Part shown: piece by piece, positions 50,361-59,458 of the stretch
Position numbering within the stretch: position 1 is the stretch's first letter
Layout of the letters: the number at the start of each line of letters is the position of its first letter
Position numbers and translations under genes: made by a program
Source of the DNA: Saccharopolyspora_D taberi
Lineage (GTDB): Bacteria > Actinomycetota > Actinomycetes > Mycobacteriales > Pseudonocardiaceae
Assembly (NCBI RefSeq): GCF_039534165.1
Contig: NZ_BAAAUX010000016.1
Location: 434,001 to 498,000 of the forward strand
Length of the DNA stretch: 64,000 nt
Reading direction: 5' to 3'
The notes under the pieces: generated by a model
What the model saw: the letters and a program-made list of their open reading frames with translations, nothing else
Told to the model about the DNA's origin: nothing
Database searches by the model: none

Positions 50361-51022
50361 GGGACCGGTTCAAGCTCCAGAAGCTGTTGGAAACCCACTG
50401 GTGCCTGCCCGGCGAGCAGCTGCTGTTCCTGGTGGGCGGCGAGCACAAGCGGGGATGGCTCGGCGCGACCGTGGCCGGTCGGCGCCACGTGCCGCACCGG
50501 GTGCCCGGGCCCGCCGACGGGGTGGAACCGCCGTGGCCGGTCGTGAACCCGGCGCTGGAGGCGGGTGAGTTCCTCGCCGACGAGTGGGTCCACGACCCCG
50601 CGGTCTGGGGCTGGTTCCACGCCGACGCGCCGGACAGGGCGGCTGCGCGGTGCGCCGGCGCGCTCGCGGCGGGAAAGCACTTCGCCTGGTTGGTGTGCAG
50701 CACCTCGCGGGTCGCGGTCGTCGTCGAGGCCGACGAGCTGGCCGCCGCGAAGACCGAGCCGGAACCCGCGAGCGGGTTCGGCGGGTTGCTGGGACGGGCG
50801 AAAGCGCTCACCGGGGCGAAGCCCGAGGACGGCGCGCCGGTGGAGCCGTGGTGGGAGTGGCCGACGGCGCAGGTGGCGCGGTTCAGCAGTGCCGGACTGG
50901 GGCGGGCGGCGGTGCCGGTGCAGTTCTTCCGGATCGAGTTCGCGGACCGGTCGGTGCTGGAGTTCCGCATCGCGGACGCGCCGAAGCTCGTCGAGCTGGT
51001 GCACACGAACCTGCGCCGGTGA
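50357..51022 (+). CDS. Unknown protein B of the kinase module
   Basis: The 221-residue protein is likely related to protein A in layout: GEQLLFLVGGEHKRGWLGAT near the N-terminus recalls CGPGEPILWCAAS, and both end with an FRI-x-F-x-D-x-S segment (FFRIEFADRSVLEFRIADAP versus LRIRFTDGSAMEIS). I infer two diverged copies of one domain type, perhaps PH-like. It has no signal or membrane helix. It overlaps protein A by 4 bp and lies 54 bp upstream of the kinase. Confidence 0.75.
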   Translation: MRDRFKLQKLLETHWCLPGEQLLFLVGGEHKRGWLGATVAGRRHVPHRVPGPADGVEPPWPVVNPALEAGEFLADEWVHDPAVWGWFHADAPDRAAARCAGALAAGKHFAWLVCSTSRVAVVVEADELAAAKTEPEPASGFGGLLGRAKALTGAKPEDGAPVEPWWEWPTAQVARFSSAGLGRAAVPVQFFRIEFADRSVLEFRIADAPKLVELVHTNLRR

Positions 51023-51076
51023 CCGCCGCGCAAGCCGTTCCGGCGCACCGAATATGGTCGGGCGCTGGAGGTGGCG

Positions 51077-52120
51077 ATGGTCGAGAGCTTGCTGGGCGGG
51101 CGTTACCGGTTGGGCGCCTGCCTCGGTGGTGGTGGCATGGCCGACGTCTACCGGGCGATGGACACCCGGCTGGAGCGGGTGGTGGCGGTCAAGGTGTTCC
51201 GGCAGGGCACCGACCGGACCGGTCGTGAGCGGTTCGAGGAGGAGGCGCGGCTGCTGGCCGGGCTGAGCCATCCCGGGCTGGTGCCGGTGTTCGACGCGAG
51301 CGCCAGCGGTGACGAGCTGTACCTGGTCATGCAGCTGGTGGAGGGGCGCACCCTGGCCGACGTGATCGCGGCCGGGCCGATGCCGCCCGCCGAGGTCGCC
51401 GAGCTCGGGCGCAGGCTCGCCGACGTGCTGACCTACGTGCACGACAACGGCATCGTGCACCGGGACGTCAAGCCGTCGAACGTGCTGATCGGCAACGACG
51501 GGCGGGTGTTCCTCGCCGACTTCGGGATCTCCAGGCTGATCGACGCCGTCGGCCGGATGACCGCGTCCGGGGTCATCCTCGGCACCGCGACCTACATGGC
51601 GCCCGAGCAGGTGCACGGCAGCGGCATCGGGCACCCGACCGACGTCTACGCGCTCGGGCTCGTGCTGCTGGAGTGCGTCACCGGGCGCACCGAGTTCCCC
51701 GGTTCCGGCACCGAGGCGGCGCTGGCGCGGTTGACCCGCTCGCCGCACGTGCCCGACACGCTGCCCGAGCCGCTGCGCTCGGCGCTGCGGGCGATGACGG
51801 CCGCGGCTCCCGAGCAGCGGCCGTCCGCCGAGCAGTGCGCGGACCTGCTCAGCGGCGAGGCCACGGAGCTCATCCCCGTCACCGAGCCGGTCCGGCCGCA
51901 CACCCGGCAGCTCCCGGCCCCGGTCGCCGCCCAGCCGCGCGGGCGGAAGTGGCGGTGGCCGCTGGCGGGCGTGGCCGCGCTGGCGCTGCTGATCGGGCTG
52001 CTGTTCTTCCTCCAGCGACCCGAGCCCGCCGCCGTTCCGCAGCTGCCCGCGGTTTCCGGTGCACCTGGCGTCGAGCGGCTGCCGCAAGATCTCGCGAACC
52101 TGGAAAGCCTGGTGCGGTGA
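51077..52120 (+). CDS. Membrane Ser/Thr protein kinase (PknB-like, no PASTA domains)
   Basis: The 347-residue protein has a complete Hanks-type kinase domain (about 10-258): G-loop LGGGGMADVY, Lys39, HRDVKPSN (128-135), DFG (148-150), APE (175-177). A Pro-rich juxtamembrane linker, one transmembrane helix (about 294-313) and only about 34 outside residues follow. The missing long extracellular sensor sets it apart from PknB. ATG 51077 follows GGAGG at the right spacing. Its stop shares a base with the lipoprotein ATG, so the lipoprotein may provide the missing outer part. Confidence 0.93.
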   Translation: MVESLLGGRYRLGACLGGGGMADVYRAMDTRLERVVAVKVFRQGTDRTGRERFEEEARLLAGLSHPGLVPVFDASASGDELYLVMQLVEGRTLADVIAAGPMPPAEVAELGRRLADVLTYVHDNGIVHRDVKPSNVLIGNDGRVFLADFGISRLIDAVGRMTASGVILGTATYMAPEQVHGSGIGHPTDVYALGLVLLECVTGRTEFPGSGTEAALARLTRSPHVPDTLPEPLRSALRAMTAAAPEQRPSAEQCADLLSGEATELIPVTEPVRPHTRQLPAPVAAQPRGRKWRWPLAGVAALALLIGLLFFLQRPEPAAVPQLPAVSGAPGVERLPQDLANLESLVR

Positions 52121-52593
52121 TGAAGCGCGTCCTGATCCCCCTGCTGTTCCTGCTCGCCGCCTGCGGGAGCCAGCCCCGGCCCGCAGTGGACCCGCAGGTC
52201 CGCGAGCAGCTCGTCGCCGGAGTCGACGCGGTGAAGGCCGCCGCCACGAACCACGACCGCCCCGCCGCCGAAGCCGCGCTCAACGAGCTGACCCGCGCCA
52301 TCGCCGCCGCTCAGGCGCAGGGCCGGATGGACCCCGCGTTCGCCAGCACCGTCCTCGCCGCCGCGGACCGGGTCGCCGAGGACGTCGCCACCATGGACCT
52401 CCCCGCGCCGCCGCCCCCGGTGACCGTCACCGTCCCCACACCCGACCCGGACTGGCAGGAAGAGCAGCAGAATCGCGAGGAAGAGCGCCGCGAGGAGCAG
52501 GAGAAGCGCGAGGAGGAACACCGGGAGCAGCAGCAGAAGAAGTGGGAGGAGCACTTGCGGGAGCAGCTGGAAAACCACGGCCGGGACGGCTGA
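52120..52593 (+). CDS. Lipoprotein with highly charged coiled-coil tail
   Basis: The 157-residue protein has lipobox LLAAC (Cys15), a helical Ala-rich domain (about 25-95), a Pro-rich hinge (PAPPPPVTVTVPTPDPD) and a C-terminal run of Glu/Arg/Gln/Lys (about 112-157), predicted as a single long helix or coiled coil. No family recognised. Translational coupling to the kinase suggests that it works with it at the membrane, for example as a sensor or wall contact. It ends 1 bp before the convergent esterase gene. Confidence 0.8.
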   Translation: MKRVLIPLLFLLAACGSQPRPAVDPQVREQLVAGVDAVKAAATNHDRPAAEAALNELTRAIAAAQAQGRMDPAFASTVLAAADRVAEDVATMDLPAPPPPVTVTVPTPDPDWQEEQQNREEERREEQEKREEEHREQQQKKWEEHLREQLENHGRDG

Positions 52594-52594
52594 G

Positions 52595-54046
52595 TCACCA
52601 GGCCCGCAGCTCCTCGCCCCGCGGATCGTCGACGACCACCGGGTTCTCCGCGATGCGCAGCGTGCGCCGCGACTCGCCGAACCGCTCCCAGCCCGGATCT
52701 CCGTTCTCCGCGAAGGAGATCCAGGCGTTGTGCATCAGGGTGGTGAGCGCCGCCGGTGGTTCGCCCGCACCGAGCAGGGCGTTCGGGCCGGTCACCTCCG
52801 CCAGCCCGGTGCGGTCGAACACGAAGGGCAGCTCCACCCCGTGCGCGGCTCCGAGCCGGCCGTCCAAAGCAGACGATCGCCACGCGAACTCGTAGACGTG
52901 GGTCCGGCCCTGGGAACGGCTGTGCGCTTCGGCCAGAAGCCGGTTGCCCGCACCGAAAAGCGCGTCCCCGAGGATCGCCGAGCGGAGTTCCCCGTGCGAG
53001 GCGCCGGGACGTGCCGCCCGGTAGGTGGCGACGAGTCCGGCGGGGTCGCGGTGGGCGCGGGCGGCCGTCGCCAGGACGTCGTCGGGCGTCGTCGAGTCCA
53101 GATCTCCACCGGGCGCCAGGTAGAGGTTCCCCTCCTCGGCGTTGGTCCCCACGATCAGGTCGACTTCCCCGGTGACGTCCTCGACCGGCTGCCGCTCCAG
53201 GACCAGCCCGAACGGGCTGAGTCCGACGAGCGGGTCGAACCGGTCGGCCGTACGCAGGTCCAGCCCGGAGAGTGCGGGCGTGATCCGCACGAGCCGCTCG
53301 TCGGGGACCTCGGCCAGACCCTCCGCCGTCGGCCGCACGCCCAGTGCGGCACCCACCGCCTCGGTGACGCGCGCCGCCTGCTCCGGGTGGAAGGTCCCGG
53401 TCCCGCTGCCGCTCTGGACGATCGCCCGCCGGAACAGCCCGGCCGCGTTCGGCGTCGCCAGCAGCGCGGCCACGATGGTCGCGCCCGCCGACTGGCCGAA
53501 CACGGTGACGTTGTCCGGATCGCCGCCGAATCCGGCGATGTTGTCGCGGACCCAGCGCAGCCCCGCCATAACGTCGAGCAGCCCCCGGTTCGGCGGAGCC
53601 CCGGCGACGTCCAGGAAACCGGGAACGCCCAGCCGGTAGTTGATCGTCACCATGACGATTCCACCGCGGGCGAAGCTGCTCCCGTCGTAGAGCGGAGAGC
53701 TCTTCGACCCGGAGACGAACCCGCCGCCGTGCACGAAGACCATGACCGGCCGCTTCCGCGCGTCTTCCGGAGCCCAGACGTTGGCGGTCAGGTAGTCGTC
53801 GCCGCGCACCCAGCCGGGACCGAAGAACGGCGACATGTCCAGGCCGCCGAACGCGTCCCGCGCGGGTTGCGGCGCGGTCGGTCCCGCGACCGCGGCGTCC
53901 CGGATCCCGGTCCACCCGGGGTGCGGTGCGGGCGCGGCGAAGCGCGCGGCGCCGACCGGGGGAGCGGCGTAGGGGATGCCGAGGAAGACGTTCGCGCCGT
54001 TGTGGTTCCTCCCGCGCACCGCGCCGGAACCGGTGGTGATCAGCAT
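52595..54046 (-). CDS. Type B carboxylesterase
   Basis: The alpha/beta hydrolase (483 aa) has nucleophile Ser in VFGQSAGATIVAALL, oxyanion loop VFVHGGGFVSGSKSS, the acidic residue in GTNAEEGNLYL and His in AAHGVELPFVF. NYRLGVPGFLD is typical of the family. There is no signal peptide, so it is probably cytoplasmic. The 3' neighbour is convergent with only 1 bp between stops. It lies 13 bp downstream of the MBL-fold gene and is likely co-transcribed with it. Confidence 0.9.
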   Translation of the reverse strand: MLITTGSGAVRGRNHNGANVFLGIPYAAPPVGAARFAAPAPHPGWTGIRDAAVAGPTAPQPARDAFGGLDMSPFFGPGWVRGDDYLTANVWAPEDARKRPVMVFVHGGGFVSGSKSSPLYDGSSFARGGIVMVTINYRLGVPGFLDVAGAPPNRGLLDVMAGLRWVRDNIAGFGGDPDNVTVFGQSAGATIVAALLATPNAAGLFRRAIVQSGSGTGTFHPEQAARVTEAVGAALGVRPTAEGLAEVPDERLVRITPALSGLDLRTADRFDPLVGLSPFGLVLERQPVEDVTGEVDLIVGTNAEEGNLYLAPGGDLDSTTPDDVLATAARAHRDPAGLVATYRAARPGASHGELRSAILGDALFGAGNRLLAEAHSRSQGRTHVYEFAWRSSALDGRLGAAHGVELPFVFDRTGLAEVTGPNALLGAGEPPAALTTLMHNAWISFAENGDPGWERFGESRRTLRIAENPVVVDDPRGEELRAW

Positions 54047-54059
54047 CGCGATTCCCCTT

Positions 54060-54941
54060 TCACAGCCGGGAGAACGGCGCCCAGCGCCGGATGGCGAACC
54101 GGCTGCCGTCGCGGTTGATCTCGGCGGCGCCGTGGCCGCCGAGGTGCGCGGGCAGCACGAGGGCGTTGTTGTCGGCGGCCCAGCCCAGCACCCGGTGCCT
54201 GGTGGCCCGCGCCCGCGCGGGGTCCTCGCAGAAGCAGCTGTTGGTGTCGGGTTCGGCGAACTGGTACGCGCTGTGCATCAGGTCGCCCACGAACACCGCG
54301 CGGTCCGAACCGGATTCGAGGGTGACCACGCTCGATCCCGGGGTGTGTCCGGCGGCGAGATCCAGCCGGAGGTTGCCGTCGATCCGGTACGAGTCGTCCC
54401 ACAGCAGCGTCCGGCCCTCCTGGTGGACCGGCGTGATGCTGTCCTCGAACATGTGCCGGTTGCGCTGCCGGCCGTTGGCCGGGTTCCAGAAGTCGAAGTC
54501 CCGGCGGGGAATCAGGTAGGTCGCGTTCGGGAAGGTCGGCACCCAGCTGTCGTTCTCGCGGTGGGTGTTCCAGCCGACGTGGTCCACGTGCAGGTGCGTG
54601 TTGACCACGACGTCGACGTCCTCGGGCCGGACCCCGGCGCGGGCCAGGTTGCCCGGGAAGTCCGTCTCCAGGTTGTCCCAGATCGGCGCTTCCGGGCGTT
54701 CCCGGTGGTTGCCGACCCCGGTGTCGATCAGGATCGTGCGGCCTTCGCTGCGCAGGACCCAGGTCTGCACGGCCGCGACGAACTCGCCGCCCGCGACGAA
54801 GTCCGGCTCCAGCCAGTGCCGGTGCTCCTCCCACGAATCCGGGGAGCTCTCCGGGAAGAACTCCGCGGGAGTCATGTCCACCGACCCGAAGTACTCCACG
54901 ACACGGGTGATCGTGACCTCACCCAGGGCGATCTCGTGCAC
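54060..54941 (-). CDS. Metallo-beta-lactamase-fold hydrolase (lactonase-like)
   Basis: The 293-residue protein has the zinc motif H-x-H-x-D-H in NTHLHVDHVGWN (about 112-117), a second-sphere Asp in FVGDLMHSAYQF and His in LPAHLGGHG. The general layout resembles quorum-quenching lactonases and related hydrolases, but substrate is unknown. The GTG start follows GGAGG. It heads the MBL-esterase pair and is divergent from an XRE regulator, a common local-control arrangement. Confidence 0.85.
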   Translation of the reverse strand: MHEIALGEVTITRVVEYFGSVDMTPAEFFPESSPDSWEEHRHWLEPDFVAGGEFVAAVQTWVLRSEGRTILIDTGVGNHRERPEAPIWDNLETDFPGNLARAGVRPEDVDVVVNTHLHVDHVGWNTHRENDSWVPTFPNATYLIPRRDFDFWNPANGRQRNRHMFEDSITPVHQEGRTLLWDDSYRIDGNLRLDLAAGHTPGSSVVTLESGSDRAVFVGDLMHSAYQFAEPDTNSCFCEDPARARATRHRVLGWAADNNALVLPAHLGGHGAAEINRDGSRFAIRRWAPFSRL

Positions 54942-55065
54942 GGGGCCTCCTGTTCACGTCTCTCGGAATCAGCCTCGCCCGGCCCGGATCCCGGCGACCA
55001 GCCCCGCGTTTTCCTATCCCCGGCAGGGTCTGGCTGGTGCGGTGGGCGGCGGGCATGCTGGAGGC

Positions 55066-55920
55066 ATGGCACGTACCGCACAGCTGGGCGATTTCCTCCG
55101 GTCGCGGCGGACGCGTCTGCGCCCGGAGGACGTCGGGATCCCGGTCCTGCATGAGCGGCGGCGCGTGCGCGGGCTGCGGCGCGAGGAGATCGCGCAGCTC
55201 GCGGGCGTCAGCGTCTCCTACTACACCCGCCTGGAGCAGGGGCAGTCCCAGCACGCGTCCGCCGAGGTGCTGGACGCGATCTCGACGGCCCTGCGCCTGG
55301 ACGGCCACGAGCACGAACACCTCCGGAGGCTCGCCGAGACGACCCGGCGCCCCATCCCGCAGCGCAGGCCCGAACCGGAGCAGCTCACCCAGGCGACCCG
55401 GGACCTGATGCGTTCGTTCAGCGGCGTTCCGGTTCTCGCGCTGGGGCAGCGGACCGACATCCTGGCCTGGAACGACCTGGGGCACGCGCTGCTGGGCGGG
55501 CACCTCGGCTTCGACAGCGTCGACGACCCGCAGACCCGGCCGAACCTGGCCAAGATGGTGTTCCTCGACCCGCGCACCCGCGACCTCTACGCCGACTGGC
55601 CGCGCAAGGCGAGCGGGGTCGTCGGCCACCTCCGGCTGCTCGCCGGGCGGCACCCCGACGACGCGGAGCTGGCGGGCCTGATCGGGGAGCTGACGATCCG
55701 CAGCGACGACTTCGCCGCGTTCTGGGCGGATCACGTGGTCCGCCCCTGCACGGCCGACACCCACGAGCTGCGGCATCCGGTCGCGGGGCCGATCACGGTG
55801 ACCCAGCAGACGTTGCTGCTCTCGCCCTCGTCGGACCAGGCGGTGGCGGTGTCGACCACCGAGGCCGGATCCGAGTCCGAACGCGCGCTCGCACGGCTGG
55901 CCGAACGCGCGCGGAGCTGA
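55066..55920 (+). CDS. XRE regulator with MmyB-like ligand-binding domain
   Basis: The 284-residue protein has an N-terminal HTH (about 8-80; RRVRGLRREEIAQLAGVSVS) and a C-terminal PAS-like MmyB ligand-binding domain (about 105-270; DILAWNDLGHALLG, FLDPRTRDLYADW). Such regulators usually control the divergent neighbouring enzyme genes, here the MBL-fold and esterase pair. ATG 55066 lies very close to GGAG, so the start is slightly uncertain. The shared promoter region is about 125 bp. Confidence 0.9.
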   Translation: MARTAQLGDFLRSRRTRLRPEDVGIPVLHERRRVRGLRREEIAQLAGVSVSYYTRLEQGQSQHASAEVLDAISTALRLDGHEHEHLRRLAETTRRPIPQRRPEPEQLTQATRDLMRSFSGVPVLALGQRTDILAWNDLGHALLGGHLGFDSVDDPQTRPNLAKMVFLDPRTRDLYADWPRKASGVVGHLRLLAGRHPDDAELAGLIGELTIRSDDFAAFWADHVVRPCTADTHELRHPVAGPITVTQQTLLLSPSSDQAVAVSTTEAGSESERALARLAERARS

Positions 55921-55923
55921 GCG

Positions 55924-56838
55924 CTACCGGTCCAGCCAGGCGTCGATCTCGGCGAAGTACTCGCCGCGGGCCGGTTCGGCCGACAGCGCCAGGTCGTGCA
56001 GGCCGTCCGGGATCACCGCGGTGGTCACGTCCGGCCCGATGTTCGGCGCCCACCGCGCGATCTGCTCCACGTCGAGCACGGTGTCGGCGCTCATCGCGCC
56101 GGGCTCCCACGCCTTGCGGTGCAGCAGGCTGCGCGCCGAGCGGAGCACCAGCACCGGCGCGGTCACCGAGAGCCCGCGGTGCACGCGCGCGTGCCCGCGC
56201 CGGATCGCGCTGAGCCATCCCGAGCGCACCGGGAACGCCTCGACCGGCTTCCAGTCGAGCCGGAAGTCCCACTCGCCGTGGTGGCTGGACAGCAGGCTGT
56301 GCGCGTAGGTGGGCGGGAGTCCCTTCCGCACGACCAGCTTCGGCAGCACCCGCCGGAGCAGGTGGCTCGCGGCGGTCCCGACGGTGCGGTTGAACCACGG
56401 TTCGGCCAGGTCCAGCCACGGGCTGTTGAGCACCAGCGCGTCCACCGCGCCGGGCCGGGCGTCCGCCCACAACGACGTGATCAGCCCGCCCGTGGAATGC
56501 CCGAGCACCACCAGGTTCCGGTGCTGTTCGCGGATGATCGCCGCGGCGGCGTCGAGCTCCTCGAAGTGCACGTCGAGGTCGACGACGTAGTTGGGCAGCT
56601 GCCCCGGCCGCAGCGACCGCCCGTAGGCGCGCAGGTCCAGCGCGTAGAAGTCGTACCCGCGCTCGACGAAGTGCGCGGCCACGTGGTCCTGGAAGAAGTA
56701 GTCGCAGAAGCCGTGCACGTACAGCACCGCGCCACGGCTGGCGTCCGCAGCGGCGCGGTGCACCAGCGTCGCCACCGCGCCACCGCGCAGTTCCAGCGTC
56801 CGCACCTGGTAGGACTCACCGAGGATGTCTGGTTCCAC
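55924..56838 (-). CDS. Alpha/beta hydrolase, monoacylglycerol lipase-like
   Basis: The 304-residue protein has HGFCDYFFQDH for the oxyanion region, nucleophile GHSTGG, and a C-terminal Asp/His pair in the DTVLDVEQIA and IPDGLHDLAL segments. Serine aminopeptidase-S33/lysophospholipase-type hydrolases share this pattern. The frame extends to 56940; GTG 56838 precedes the conserved part, but the ribosome site is weak. It converges with the XRE regulator (3 bp between stops). Confidence 0.85.
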   Translation of the reverse strand: MEPDILGESYQVRTLELRGGAVATLVHRAAADASRGAVLYVHGFCDYFFQDHVAAHFVERGYDFYALDLRAYGRSLRPGQLPNYVVDLDVHFEELDAAAAIIREQHRNLVVLGHSTGGLITSLWADARPGAVDALVLNSPWLDLAEPWFNRTVGTAASHLLRRVLPKLVVRKGLPPTYAHSLLSSHHGEWDFRLDWKPVEAFPVRSGWLSAIRRGHARVHRGLSVTAPVLVLRSARSLLHRKAWEPGAMSADTVLDVEQIARWAPNIGPDVTTAVIPDGLHDLALSAEPARGEYFAEIDAWLDR

Positions 56839-57083
56839 GGCGCCATTGTCTTGGATCGCCCGCGGCGCTGTCTCGGCCGATCGGACCAGTCCTGCTTCGA
56901 CGTGCGACCGGCATGCCTGCCCGAACCCGGCGAACGGCACCGAGCGGATTGCACCCGGATGTCCTATTGGCTTCTTCGTCCAACCCGTGCCAGGTCGTCA
57001 TCCGGTTGCGCTACGGTTTCCTCGCTGGCAACTGATCAGCTGCCGTGCTGGTGGCCGGCGGCAGGGTGACGAGGGGAGTTCCG

Positions 57084-57581
57084 GTGGCCGGTGACGAGGG
57101 GAACCAGATCCCACTGGACGGGTACGACCAGCGCGCGATGAACCAGGCGCAGGCGATGGGCGCCGTCCCGATGGGCGGGGCCATGGGGGCCGCGCAGAGC
57201 GCCATGACGATGGCGCGGGCGGCCATGAAGGCCGAAGCGGCTCAGGCGGCGAGTTCCGGCATGCACATGCTTGTCGACCCCGACCAGGTCGACAAGCTCG
57301 CGCAGTTCTTCGAGGACGAGGCCGAGGCGATCATGAAAAGGGCGAGGGATCGCCAGGAGATCTTCATGGAACTGCCCCCGCCTGCGAAGGACCCGGTGAG
57401 CACCCAGGTCGCGAACAGCTACGTCAAGGTCGCGGCCGGGGGCGCCGACAGCTACCTGGACAACTACGAGAAGCTTGCCCAGGTATTCCACGACACAGCA
57501 GCGAATCTCCGTGCGAGTGCGCAGCAGACGCGCACGAACGACCAGGATGCTGCGGAGAGCTTCAACGGAGGAAAGCTTTGA
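57084..57581 (+). CDS. PE-like type VII secretion substrate
   Basis: The 165-residue helical protein has a Gly/Ala/Met-rich N-terminus (about 10-60) and two long amphipathic helices (about 62-100 and 115-155; VDKLAQFFEDEAEAIMKRA, YLDNYEKLAQVFHDTAANL). The helical hairpin layout and its position before DUF3558, PPE-like and EspG genes suggest a PE-like partner protein. Sequence identity to mycobacterial PE is not visible. The GTG follows GGGGAG. It is coupled by overlap to the lipoprotein gene. Confidence 0.65.
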   Translation: MAGDEGNQIPLDGYDQRAMNQAQAMGAVPMGGAMGAAQSAMTMARAAMKAEAAQAASSGMHMLVDPDQVDKLAQFFEDEAEAIMKRARDRQEIFMELPPPAKDPVSTQVANSYVKVAAGGADSYLDNYEKLAQVFHDTAANLRASAQQTRTNDQDAAESFNGGKL

Positions 57582-58141
57582 AGCGTAAGGCGCTTGTGGT
57601 TGGTTCCGTCCTCGTGAGCACTGTGCTGGCCGGGTGCGGCGGAGGTTCCGGAGAGCAGACGCCCCCGGCGGGACAGACACCGCCTGCCACCACCCAGGCT
57701 TCCGCCCGAACCGGTCCGGCGAAGGCCGTGGAGATCGCCGACAAGTGCTCGATCGTCACCGAGTCCCAGTGGAAGGCGATCGGCGCTGACCAGCAGCCCG
57801 CGGAGGAGACCTCGAACGGCAAGGCCGGTTGCACGTACCAGATGGGCCAGGCCGGAACCAAGGGCTGGGGAGCGTTCGTCGCCGTGACCGGCGAGCACCC
57901 GTACGCCGAGGAGATCGGCCAGAAATCGCAGGAGCCGGTCAAGACCGGCGACCTCGCGGGGTACCCCATGTCCGCGTTCAAGAACAGCGACGACGGGTGC
58001 ATCGTGTACGCGGATGTCGCCGACAACGGCTACCTGACCGCGAACATCACGAAACTCAGCCCGGAGGACCCGGGCGTCGACCTGTGTCAGGTTGCTGAGC
58101 AGCTCACCGAGGCTGCTGTGCAGAATCTTCCCAACGCGTGA
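57578..58141 (+). CDS. DUF3558 family lipoprotein
   Basis: The 187-residue lipoprotein has lipobox VLAGC (Cys20), a Thr/Pro/Gln-rich linker, and a DUF3558 domain with cysteine pairs (DKCSIVTESQWKAIG, AGCTYQMG, DGCIVYADVA, VDLCQVAEQL). The family is abundant in Pseudonocardiaceae and mycobacteria, often beside type VII secretion substrates. The TTG start overlaps the previous stop and has a strong GGAGGAAA. Role unknown. Confidence 0.88.
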   Translation: MKRKALVVGSVLVSTVLAGCGGGSGEQTPPAGQTPPATTQASARTGPAKAVEIADKCSIVTESQWKAIGADQQPAEETSNGKAGCTYQMGQAGTKGWGAFVAVTGEHPYAEEIGQKSQEPVKTGDLAGYPMSAFKNSDDGCIVYADVADNGYLTANITKLSPEDPGVDLCQVAEQLTEAAVQNLPNA

Positions 58142-58153
58142 GGGGGCCGAGGG

Positions 58154-59386
58154 ATGGGCGATCCGAGAAAAATACAGCCGTCTGACTTCCAAAGCGCACA
58201 GCTGGAGCAGATGCAGAGCTGGGTCGAGAGCGGCAAGGGTTCCCAGCCGCTCTACAACAGCTCCGACGAATGGGCGAAGGAAACCGAGCACTTGACGGCG
58301 CTTGCCGAGAAGGTGAGCGCCAAGCTCAAAGAAGCAGGCGTCGTCATGCAGTCGAAGTCCGGCGAAGCGATGCAGAACGCGGTCGCGCCGGTCGTGCAGT
58401 GGACTGAGGTGACGGCTGAGAACACCAAGGCGCAGTCGCAGCTCATGCGGGAACAGGGCGACGCCTACAACAAGGTCAAGTCCGCGATTCCGGCCAAGAG
58501 CGAGGTCCAGTCCGTCCCGGACGACAACTGGATCGAAGAGGGCTGGGACAACATGGTCAACGGCCAGACCGATGCCGAGGCCGCCAAGGAGCACAACGAG
58601 AAGCTGCGGCAGGAGGCCGTGACGGCCTTCAACGGCTACGACAACGCCTCCCAGAGCACCGTGTCGGCGAGTGCGGTGTTCACGCCGCCGCCGTCGAGCA
58701 CTTCTGAGGTCGCGGTCTCCGGTGGTCAGCACACCGGCGTGGGCGGCATGACGCCTGCCCCGGGCGGCGGCTCGCCCGCCGGCTCGGGCAGCGCCGGGTA
58801 CAGCGGTGGCGGCGCCGGTGGTGGCTACTCCGGCGGCGGTAGTGGCGGCAGCGGCGGCGGTGGCGGGACCGGCGGCGGAGGTGGCGGCGGCGGTTCGTCG
58901 ACCAACCCCGTCTGGAACAACCCGACGCAGCCCCCGAACCAGTGGCCCGACCGGACCGGTCCGACCGGGCCGAACCGGCCGGGCCCGGGGATTCCGCCCG
59001 TGGTCGGCCCGGTTCCCGGAGGTTCCAGCGGGCCGGGGCGGCCCGGGGGGCCGGGTGCCGGTGGTGGCCGCGGTGGCGCCGGTGGCGGTACCGGTGCCGG
59101 CGGTCGTAGCGGCGCCGGTGCGGGTCGTGGCGCGCTCGGGCCGGGCGGGCAGTCCGGTGTCGGTGCCGGTGGTGGTCGCGCCGGTGCCGGTGGCGACGTC
59201 GGTGCCGGTGGTCGCGGTGGTGCCGGTATGGCCGGTGCGGGCGCCGGTGCGCGCGGCCGCGGCCAGGAGGGCGAGGACGACCTCGAGCACGAGACGCCCG
59301 AGTACCTCAAGGGCGACCAGGGCGTCTTCGACGACGGCCTGCCGAAGGTGGCACCTCCGGTCTTCGGTGACTGGAACCAGAAGTAA
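58154..59386 (+). CDS. PPE-like protein with glycine-rich C-terminal region
   Basis: The 410-residue protein has an N-terminal helical domain (about 1-165; SDEWAKETEHLTALAEKVSA, VVQWTEVTAENTKAQSQLM), a long Gly/Ala/Ser/Pro-rich low-complexity part (about 190-380) and an acidic end with EYLKGDQ (Y-x3-D). A Y-x3-D/E signal is used by type VII substrates, usually after a helical hairpin, so its distal position is unusual. The DNA for the Gly-rich part is a GGTGCCGG-rich repeat. With the PE-like gene upstream and EspG downstream it reads as a PE/PPE/chaperone set. Confidence 0.75.
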   Translation: MGDPRKIQPSDFQSAQLEQMQSWVESGKGSQPLYNSSDEWAKETEHLTALAEKVSAKLKEAGVVMQSKSGEAMQNAVAPVVQWTEVTAENTKAQSQLMREQGDAYNKVKSAIPAKSEVQSVPDDNWIEEGWDNMVNGQTDAEAAKEHNEKLRQEAVTAFNGYDNASQSTVSASAVFTPPPSSTSEVAVSGGQHTGVGGMTPAPGGGSPAGSGSAGYSGGGAGGGYSGGGSGGSGGGGGTGGGGGGGGSSTNPVWNNPTQPPNQWPDRTGPTGPNRPGPGIPPVVGPVPGGSSGPGRPGGPGAGGGRGGAGGGTGAGGRSGAGAGRGALGPGGQSGVGAGGGRAGAGGDVGAGGRGGAGMAGAGAGARGRGQEGEDDLEHETPEYLKGDQGVFDDGLPKVAPPVFGDWNQK

Positions 59387-59458
59387 TCCCCGGATGAACG
59401 ACTGCGGGCGGTGCTCGGGATTCCCCGGGCGCCGCCCGCAACAGGCTGGAGAGCAGTC

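Noticed and set aside
51077..52120. PASTA domains expected in a PknB-type kinase
   Set aside because: Only about 34 residues follow the transmembrane helix, too short for even one PASTA repeat.
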